From: UBA1858 sp963926275
Lineage (GTDB): Bacteria; Pseudomonadota; Gammaproteobacteria; UBA4575
NCBI GenBank assembly: GCA_963926275.1
Contig: CAWUWP010000023.1
Coordinates: 1-5,271, forward strand
Length of the DNA stretch: 5,271 nucleotides
Direction: 5' to 3'
In this document: piece after piece, positions 1 through 5,271 of the stretch
Layout of the letters: each line of letters begins with the position of its first letter
Position numbering within the stretch: the stretch's first letter is position 1
Translations under genes and position numbers: made by a program
The notes under the pieces: generated by a model
Told to the model about the DNA's origin: nothing
What the model saw: only the letters and a program-made list of their open reading frames with translations
Database searches by the model: none

Positions 1-1
1 C

Positions 2-1867
2 TTTGATGAAAATGATAAGCCACTTTCAGCTGACGTCGAACCATCGAAAGCCGCATACACAATTTATAATATTAAGATTCAGCCAGGCATTCAATATCAA
101 CCACACGCCGCCTTTGCAAAAGACCCACAAGGGGATTATTACTATCATTCTTTAGCTGAAGAAGATTTGGAAGACGTGAATATATTGGCTGATTTTGAGC
201 AACAGTCATCGAGACAATTGACTGCGCAAGATTATGTTTATCAAATTAAACGGCTAGCCCACCCAAACTTGCACTCTCCACTGGCAGGATTATTGGGGAA
301 CTACATTGAAGGCTTTACTGAGTATCGTGAAAAAGTGCTGGCCAATATTGAAGATAAAAACACTTGGTTGGATTTACGAACACTTTCTATGCAAGGCGTG
401 ACCGTTTTAGATTCGCATCATTTTAGTATTAAAGTTAAAGGTGTGTACCCACAATTCATCTACTGGTTAAACATGCCATTTTTTGCACCGATTCCTTGGG
501 AAGCCGATAAATTTTATTCTCAAGTGGGTATGAAAGAACGCAATATTTCATTTGACTGGTACCCGGTAGGTACTGGGCCTTATATGTTGACTGAAAATAA
601 TCCTAATTTGCGAATGGTGTTAGAGAGAAATCCTAACTTCCATGGTGAGAAATATCCTAGCGAAGGTGAGCCAGAAGATTATGCGTTGGGATTGCTTGAT
701 GATGCAGGTAAAGAACTCCCTTTCGCAGATCGCATAGTGTTTAGTTTGGAAAAAGAAAGTATTCCTTATTGGAATAAATTTTTGCAAGGCTATTACGATA
801 CCTCGGGGATATCGTCAGACAGTTTCGACCAATCAGTGGAACTTAATTCTCAAGGAGAATTTGGTTTGACTGAAGAAATGGAGAAAAGAGACATTGATCT
901 AGCCTCTGCTGTAGCGACTAGCCTGTACTACCTAGGATTCAATATGGGTGATGCTGTGATTGGTGGTAAGTCAGAACGTGCAAGATTGTTAAGGCGTGCA
1001 ATATCAATTGCAGTTGATTATGACGAGTTTATTTCTATTTTTCAGAATGGTCGAGGTGTTCCAGCACAAGGACCGATACCTCCCGGTATTTTTGGTAATG
1101 AAAGTGGTGAGGCCGGCCTTAATTCTTATGTTTATAACTGGAAGAATGATCAGCCTGTTCGCAAAAGTATTGATGAAGCAAAAGAGTTAATGAAAAAGGC
1201 GCGCTACCAGAATGGTGTTGACCAAGAAACCGGTAAGCCTCTAGTATTATACTTTGATACGGTAAGTCGTGGTGCCGACACTAAAGCGTTACTTAATTGG
1301 ATGATGAAGCAATTTGCTAAAATTGATATTCAATTAGTTATTCGTGGCTCTGATGCTAATCGCTTTTATGATAAGTTGGACAAAGGCACATTCCAGATTT
1401 ATCAGTTAGGATGGAATGCGGACTATCCCGATCCTGAGAATTTCTTCTTTCTACTTTATGGGCCTAACTCTATAGCGCTTTCAGGTGGTCAGAATTATAG
1501 TAATTATCAAAACCAGGAATTTGATAAGCTATTTGATGTGATGAAGAACATGCCTAATGGTCCAGAACGTTTAAATATAATTCGTCAAATGAACGACATT
1601 GTACGTGTTGATGCACCCTGGATATTCTCATTTAATCCTAAGTCATATTCTCTTTATCATGATTGGTATAAAAATGTTAAACCTAATCTGATGGCGAATA
1701 ACACTATGAAGTATAAGCGTGTTGATCCTGTATTACGTGCGCAGTCACGTGAGAAATGGAATCAACCCATACTATGGCCAATCTACTTTTTGATAGTCGT
1801 CTTAGTGTTAACAATAATTCCGGCAGTACGTGGTTTCTATCAGCGTGAGCGAGCGAAAGCATTATGA
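2..1867 (+). CDS. Peptide-type ABC transporter substrate-binding protein (family 5), 5' partial, with C-terminal membrane anchor
   Basis: Ligand-binding component of a peptide/nickel-class ABC importer, expected outside the cytoplasmic membrane. The frame is open from base 2 (621 visible residues, counted from there). The coding signal continues upstream of the TTG at 167, so that TTG is not a real start; the signal peptide and N-terminal lobe start are outside the window. SBP_bac_5 hallmarks appear in order: IKIQPGIQY near 24-32, LTAQDYVYQIKRL at 73-85, PVGTGPY ending at 194, LLRRAISIAVD at 329-339 followed by a GxGxPAxGPIPPG stretch, and GWNADYPDP at 470-478. These leave little doubt about the fold. 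There is no cysteine in the visible part. Residues about 590-609 form a strongly hydrophobic helix followed by a basic tail (RGFYQRERAK), which suggests anchoring in the inner membrane with the binding domain outside. The stop codon overlaps the start of the next gene, a permease. Substrate is unknown; peptides are the family default, but other ligands are possible. Confidence 0.95.
   Translation, partial: FDENDKPLSADVEPSKAAYTIYNIKIQPGIQYQPHAAFAKDPQGDYYYHSLAEEDLEDVNILADFEQQSSRQLTAQDYVYQIKRLAHPNLHSPLAGLLGNYIEGFTEYREKVLANIEDKNTWLDLRTLSMQGVTVLDSHHFSIKVKGVYPQFIYWLNMPFFAPIPWEADKFYSQVGMKERNISFDWYPVGTGPYMLTENNPNLRMVLERNPNFHGEKYPSEGEPEDYALGLLDDAGKELPFADRIVFSLEKESIPYWNKFLQGYYDTSGISSDSFDQSVELNSQGEFGLTEEMEKRDIDLASAVATSLYYLGFNMGDAVIGGKSERARLLRRAISIAVDYDEFISIFQNGRGVPAQGPIPPGIFGNESGEAGLNSYVYNWKNDQPVRKSIDEAKELMKKARYQNGVDQETGKPLVLYFDTVSRGADTKALLNWMMKQFAKIDIQLVIRGSDANRFYDKLDKGTFQIYQLGWNADYPDPENFFFLLYGPNSIALSGGQNYSNYQNQEFDKLFDVMKNMPNGPERLNIIRQMNDIVRVDAPWIFSFNPKSYSLYHDWYKNVKPNLMANNTMKYKRVDPVLRAQSREKWNQPILWPIYFLIVVLVLTIIPAVRGFYQRERAKAL
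1864..1867 (+). promoter_or_regulatory. ATGA stop/start overlap, probable translational coupling
   Basis: The ATG of the DppB-like permease (1864-1866) and the TGA of the binding-protein gene (1865-1867) share bases. With no clear Shine-Dalgarno upstream, permease translation probably depends on ribosomes terminating on the binding-protein gene. The overlap is seen directly; coupling is inferred from this common arrangement. Confidence 0.7.
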
Positions 1868-2841
1868 TTGCTTATATCATTCGACGTGTTCTGTATGCAT
1901 TTCCGTTGTTACTTGGCATTAACCTTCTTACATTTGTACTATTCTTTGTGGTTAATTCACCTGATGATATGGCTAAAAATCAACTTGGGCATAAACATAC
2001 AACGCCACAGCAAATTGAAGACTGGAAGCGTGAGCGAGGCTATGACTTGCCTATGATCTATAATGAGCATACATCAGGGAGCGCTAAATTCACCGACACT
2101 ATTTTCTATCAAAAATCTATAAAATTATTTGTGTTTGATTTTGGCAGTTCAGATAGTGGTCGCGATATTGGATACGATATCAGTAATCGTATGTGGCCTA
2201 GCTTAACCATTGCTGTGCCAAACTTGATTATTGGTCTATTGGTGACAATCACCTTTGCTTTATTGATCGCGTTTTTCCGTGCAAGCTATATAGATTATTG
2301 GGCAGTAATTATCTGTGTGGCATTAATGTCGATCTCCACGCTGTTTTATATCATTGGCGGCCAATTTGTTATTGGCAAGATGCTTAAGTTGGTGCCGATT
2401 TCAGGCTATGACACGGGCCTAGACTCGCTTAAGTTTTTAATTCTTCCGGTGGTAATTGGAATTATTGGAGGAATAGGTTCAGGGACGCGCTGGTATCGAA
2501 CTATTTTCTTAGAAGAAATTGGAAAAGATTACGTGCGTACTGCGCGATCTAAAGGCATTTCTGAGCAACTTGTTTTATTTAGACATGTGTTGCGTAACGC
2601 ATTAATTCCTATTCTGACAGGCGTTGTCGTGGTGCTGCCATTATTGTTTATGGGTAGCCTATTGACCGAAAACTTTTTTGGTATTCCAGGCTTGGGTAGT
2701 TACACCATCGATGCAATTAATCGCCAAGACTTTGCGATCGTGAGGTCAATGGTTTACCTCGGTTCTGTTTTATATATTATTGGTCTTATTTTGACTGACA
2801 TCTCTTATACATTGGTGGATCCCAGGATTCGCTTAAGCTGA
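1864..2841 (+). CDS. DppB/OppB-like ABC transporter permease
   Basis: First inner-membrane permease of the peptide-type importer, 325 residues, within the usual family range of about 305-365. TM1 is at about 9-30 after the typical MIAYIIRRVLYAFP start. An outer loop of about 80 residues follows and carries the family's DFGSS motif at 92-96. Further helices lie near 113-138, 146-170, 190-206, 248-268 and 295-316. The EAA coupling loop that docks on the ATPase is clear at about 222-250 (DYVRTARSKG, then RHVLRNALIP). It is followed by the conserved TENFFGIPGLG at 268-278 and the C-terminal VDPRIR at 318-323. The ATG lies within ATGA shared with the binding-protein stop, which suggests translational coupling; no strong Shine-Dalgarno is seen. 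The best functional partner is the DppC-like permease directly downstream. Family assignment is firm, substrate is not. Confidence 0.96.
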   Translation: MIAYIIRRVLYAFPLLLGINLLTFVLFFVVNSPDDMAKNQLGHKHTTPQQIEDWKRERGYDLPMIYNEHTSGSAKFTDTIFYQKSIKLFVFDFGSSDSGRDIGYDISNRMWPSLTIAVPNLIIGLLVTITFALLIAFFRASYIDYWAVIICVALMSISTLFYIIGGQFVIGKMLKLVPISGYDTGLDSLKFLILPVVIGIIGGIGSGTRWYRTIFLEEIGKDYVRTARSKGISEQLVLFRHVLRNALIPILTGVVVVLPLLFMGSLLTENFFGIPGLGSYTIDAINRQDFAIVRSMVYLGSVLYIIGLILTDISYTLVDPRIRLS

Positions 2842-2848
2842 TTATTGA

Positions 2849-4267
2849 ATGATGATGCCTTTCCAGCCAACATTATTAATTACTGATGCACTTTTCTTTG
2901 TGCTAACTGCGGTCATCATAATTTTTGTGTTGATGGCAAGAAAAAGAGAGCATCTGCGGCGCCCATGGGAAAAGGTAATTAAGCGCACAACAGGTGCGGT
3001 CTCATTGGTTGTTCTGGTTTGTTACTACTCCATTGCATTGCTTGATTCCATGCATTTCAGGCCAAAGTTAGAAAATACTAAACAGTCAGAATATCAATAT
3101 TCCAATGAAATACTCAGTGTGTTGGATGTGTTGATGACACCTATGCGCACTCAAGTAGAGAAGACATTCTCTGCGCCTCTTGCGACGCAATTGTTTTCTA
3201 AGGAAATGGTGCAGCAAGAAGATGGGTCTATGAAGCAAATATATCCGCGTTTGAAATATGCTGGAGCACACCTTGATGACCCATCAACACAAAGATCAAG
3301 TGATCTATTAGATATTAGTATCAAGGCAACAATCGTTGCATTATTATGTTGGGCAGGATTTTCGTTGCTGATGATATGGCGCAGTTCAAAGGCACACAGC
3401 ACTCAATTTTCAAGTAGCTTTCAAGGATTTATCACGGGCAACTCAGAATATCCTTTGCGTGCTATTGCAGTGACCACAGGGCTGCTAACTATTATTATTT
3501 CTGTGTCTATGTTTATGGGTTCAAAATATCATTTGTTTGGCACAGATAAAGTGGGCCAGGATGTTTTTTATCAGGCGATCAAGAGTATACGTACAGGTAT
3601 ATTAATTGGCGCGCTTACAACCTTGGTTATGCTGCCTGTTGCCGTGACCTTGGGTGCGATGGCAGGATTTTTCCGTGGTTGGGTAGATGATGTTATTCAA
3701 TACATTTATACCACGCTGAACTCGATACCTCATGTGTTACTAATTGCTGCCTCTGTATTATTGCTGCAAGTGTATATGGGTAATAACGCAGAAAGTTTTG
3801 ACAGTTTGACTGAGCGTGCTGATTTGCGCTTACTGTTCTTATGTTTGATTTTAGGGATCACTAGTTGGACAGGTCTATGTCGATTGTTACGAGCTGAAAC
3901 ATTTAAGTTGCGGGAAATGGAATATATTCAAGCAGCAACAGCCTTTGGTGTGACTAAGACAAATATACTAACTAAACATATTATGCCTAATTTTATGCAT
4001 ATTGTTTTGATAACAGTGGTGCTTGATTTTAGTGGGCTAGTGCTTGCTGAAGCGGTGTTATCTTATATTAATATTGGTGTTGATCCAGCGACAAATAGTT
4101 GGGGGAATATGATTAACCAGGCGCGTTTAGAAATGGCGCGAGATCCCGCGGTATGGTGGTCATTGAGCGCGGCATTCATCTTTATGTTCACGCTAGTGTT
4201 ATTCGCTAATCTGTTTGCAGATGTTGTTAGAGACGCTTTAGACCCTCGAATCTCTGGGGCGGAATAG
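2849..4267 (+). CDS. DppC/OppC-like ABC transporter permease with long N-terminal membrane extension
   Basis: Second permease of the importer, 472 residues against about 300-340 for ordinary DppC/YejE proteins. The canonical part begins with the helix at about 204-223, followed by LFGTDKVGQDVF at 229-240, the DppC-type counterpart of LGTDxxGRDV. The core helices follow, then the EAA loop at about 358-381 (EYIQAATAFG, KHIMPN), AEAVLSYINIGVD at 400-412, SWGNMI at 417-422, and the C-terminal VVRDALDPRI at 459-468. Residues 1-203 are additional: hydrophobic helices near 9-29, 49-65 and 156-178, and a loop of about 90 residues at 66-155. The basic stretch 31-46 should be cytoplasmic, which puts the 66-155 loop outside and leaves the core in its normal orientation. 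Three ATGs in a row (2849, 2852, 2855) make the exact start uncertain by up to two residues. The start follows the upstream permease stop by 7 bases. Confidence 0.94.
   Translation: MMMPFQPTLLITDALFFVLTAVIIIFVLMARKREHLRRPWEKVIKRTTGAVSLVVLVCYYSIALLDSMHFRPKLENTKQSEYQYSNEILSVLDVLMTPMRTQVEKTFSAPLATQLFSKEMVQQEDGSMKQIYPRLKYAGAHLDDPSTQRSSDLLDISIKATIVALLCWAGFSLLMIWRSSKAHSTQFSSSFQGFITGNSEYPLRAIAVTTGLLTIIISVSMFMGSKYHLFGTDKVGQDVFYQAIKSIRTGILIGALTTLVMLPVAVTLGAMAGFFRGWVDDVIQYIYTTLNSIPHVLLIAASVLLLQVYMGNNAESFDSLTERADLRLLFLCLILGITSWTGLCRLLRAETFKLREMEYIQAATAFGVTKTNILTKHIMPNFMHIVLITVVLDFSGLVLAEAVLSYINIGVDPATNSWGNMINQARLEMARDPAVWWSLSAAFIFMFTLVLFANLFADVVRDALDPRISGAE
4256..4263 (+). promoter_or_regulatory. Possible ribosome binding site for the fused ATPase gene
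   Basis: The purine-rich stretch GGGGCGGA lies in the last codons of the DppC-like gene and ends 9 bases before the ATG at 4273. Spacing fits a Shine-Dalgarno, but the match to AGGAGG is only partial. It supports the ATG at 4273 as the start. Confidence 0.4.
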
Positions 4268-4272
4268 CTGAT

Positions 4273-5271
4273 ATGTCATTGCTTAAAGTTAATCATTTGT
4301 GTGCTGATATAAAATTATCAGATCGAACTATTCATGCAGTAAAAGATGTTTCGTTTGAGGTTGATAGTGGTGAAACTTTTGCTTTGGTGGGTGAGTCTGG
4401 CTCAGGTAAATCTATTACGGCATTGTCTATTGCAAGACTATTACCCGATGCGGCAAAAATAACCCAAGGTGAAATTTTGTTGCAAGGTGAAAATTTACTT
4501 AACTGCAGCGAGCGCGAAATGCGCTCAATCCGTGGAAGTAAGATCTCAATGATTTTTCAAGAGCCCATGACTTCATTGAATCCCGTGATAAAAATTGGCG
4601 ACCAAATTATAGAGTCTGTCATTCACCATGAAAAAATATCCAAGTCGATTGCGAGAAGTCGCTGCTTGGATTTATTGAATGCAGTAGGGTTGCCCAGTGC
4701 TAAACGCAATATGGATGAATATCCTCATCAGTTATCTGGGGGGATGCGCCAGCGAATTATGATTGCAATTGCATTGGCGGCCAATCCAGATGTATTAATT
4801 GCCGATGAACCTACCACAGCATTAGACGTGACTATTCAAGCGCAAGTATTAGAGCTGCTTAAAAAGCTACAAGAAGAATTGAAAATGGGTCTGGTATTTA
4901 TTACCCATGATCTTGGTGTCGTACAACAGATTGCTGATCGTGTTGCAGTAATGCGTTATGGTGAAATTGTTGAAACTGCATCTAGCGAAGCATTTTTCGC
5001 CTCACCTCAGCATACTTATAGTCAGCAACTATTAAATGCTGTGCCGAGTATTAATAAGAGAGGCCTGCGCCTGTCAGTGGACGGAGAGCAAAGTGTTGAT
5101 AGCCTGAGTTCATCGCTAGAAATGCATGAACATGATCATCCGGTATTGGAAGTTGATCGTTTGAAAGTCCACTTTCCAATTAGAAAAGGTGTTTTTAAAC
5201 GCGTTGTCGGCCATGTCAAAGCAGTCAACGATGTTTCACTAAAATTGTATCCAGGCAAAACTTTAGCATTG
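4273..5271 (+). CDS. Fused double-domain ABC transporter ATPase (DppD-DppF / YejF type), 3' partial
   Basis: ATP-hydrolysing subunit that drives the two upstream permeases from the cytoplasmic face. The frame runs to the window end without a stop (333 complete codons visible). The first nucleotide-binding domain is complete and looks catalytically intact: Walker A GESGSGKS at 40-47, Q-loop Q96 in FQEPMTSLNP, signature LSGGM at 154-158, Walker B VLIADEP at 174-180 with E179, D-loop ALD at 183-185, and switch H212. The peptide-transporter C-terminal segment follows (HTYSQQLLNAVP, 247-258), then a linker of about 30 residues. A second domain then starts: VLEVDRLKVHFPIRKG at 291-306 and HVKAVNDVSLKLYPGKTLAL at 314-333, the classic OppF/DppF opening just before its Walker A. 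This identifies a tandem fusion like YejF or GsiA rather than separate D and F genes; full length would be expected near 530-620 residues. The first ATG, 5 bases after the permease stop, gives the canonical N-terminus. Confidence 0.95.
   Translation, partial: MSLLKVNHLCADIKLSDRTIHAVKDVSFEVDSGETFALVGESGSGKSITALSIARLLPDAAKITQGEILLQGENLLNCSEREMRSIRGSKISMIFQEPMTSLNPVIKIGDQIIESVIHHEKISKSIARSRCLDLLNAVGLPSAKRNMDEYPHQLSGGMRQRIMIAIALAANPDVLIADEPTTALDVTIQAQVLELLKKLQEELKMGLVFITHDLGVVQQIADRVAVMRYGEIVETASSEAFFASPQHTYSQQLLNAVPSINKRGLRLSVDGEQSVDSLSSSLEMHEHDHPVLEVDRLKVHFPIRKGVFKRVVGHVKAVNDVSLKLYPGKTLAL

Noticed and set aside
167..169. TTG as the start codon of the binding protein
   Set aside because: The same frame is open back to base 2 and encodes a plausible family segment (IYNIKIQPGIQY) upstream. 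The gene is cut by the window edge and starts outside it.
996..1190. Short plus-strand frame inside the binding-protein gene
   Set aside because: It is out of frame with a well-supported domain region, has no ribosome binding site and no recognisable motif.
1843..2039. Repeated GCGTGAGCGAG string near 1843 and 2029
   Set aside because: Two copies of 11 bases encoding similar Arg/Glu-rich residues within separate genes; no symmetry or further copies were seen, so it is probably chance.
1868..2056. Short plus-strand frame inside the DppB-like gene
   Set aside because: Its hydrophobic character comes from reading the TM1 codons of the real permease in another frame.
3086..3402. Two minus-strand open frames (3086-3271 and 3151-3402)
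   Set aside because: They are antisense to the extracytoplasmic loop and third helix of the DppC-like permease, resemble no known protein and overlap each other. The sense frame has clear family support downstream.
4268..4272. Possible internal promoter or terminator between the DppC-like and ATPase genes
   Set aside because: The gap is only 5 bases and no hairpin with a T-run or -10/-35 pair was recognised around it.

Overview
The window is a compact, single-strand block of four co-directional genes. Together they encode one complete peptide/nickel-class (Dpp/Opp/Yej-type) ABC importer: a substrate-binding protein (5' end cut by the window), two inner-membrane permeases, and a fused double ATPase (3' end cut by the window). 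The first gene is open from base 2 without a visible start, and the last is open to base 5271 without a stop, so the operon extends beyond both edges. Almost every base is coding. The only non-coding gaps are 7 bases (2842-2848) and 5 bases (4268-4272), and the first two genes overlap by 4 bases. No promoter, terminator, RNA gene, repeat array, CRISPR or mobile element is visible.

Layout: 2-1867, family 5 solute-binding protein with a C-terminal transmembrane helix. 1864-2841, DppB-like permease. 2849-4267, DppC-like permease with a long extra N-terminal membrane region. 4273-5271, tandem-NBD ATPase, with the first ATPase domain complete and the second just beginning. The gene order (binding protein, B-type permease, C-type permease, fused ATPase) matches the enterobacterial yejABEF arrangement. 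The sequences are not close enough to Yej by eye to assign those symbols.

Working model: the binding protein captures a peptide or similar ligand on the outer face of the cytoplasmic membrane and passes it to the channel formed by the two permeases. The fused ATPase powers transport through contacts with the EAA loops of both permeases. The substrate cannot be read from the sequence.

Organism: moderately low GC and AT-ending codon preference, tight operon packing and the style of the proteins suggest a Gram-negative bacterium, possibly a gammaproteobacterium. This is inference only; no taxonomic marker is present. I do not see a new biological system. The unusual points are architectural variants of a known transporter: the C-terminal membrane anchor on the binding protein, and about 200 extra N-terminal residues with three predicted helices on the second permease.
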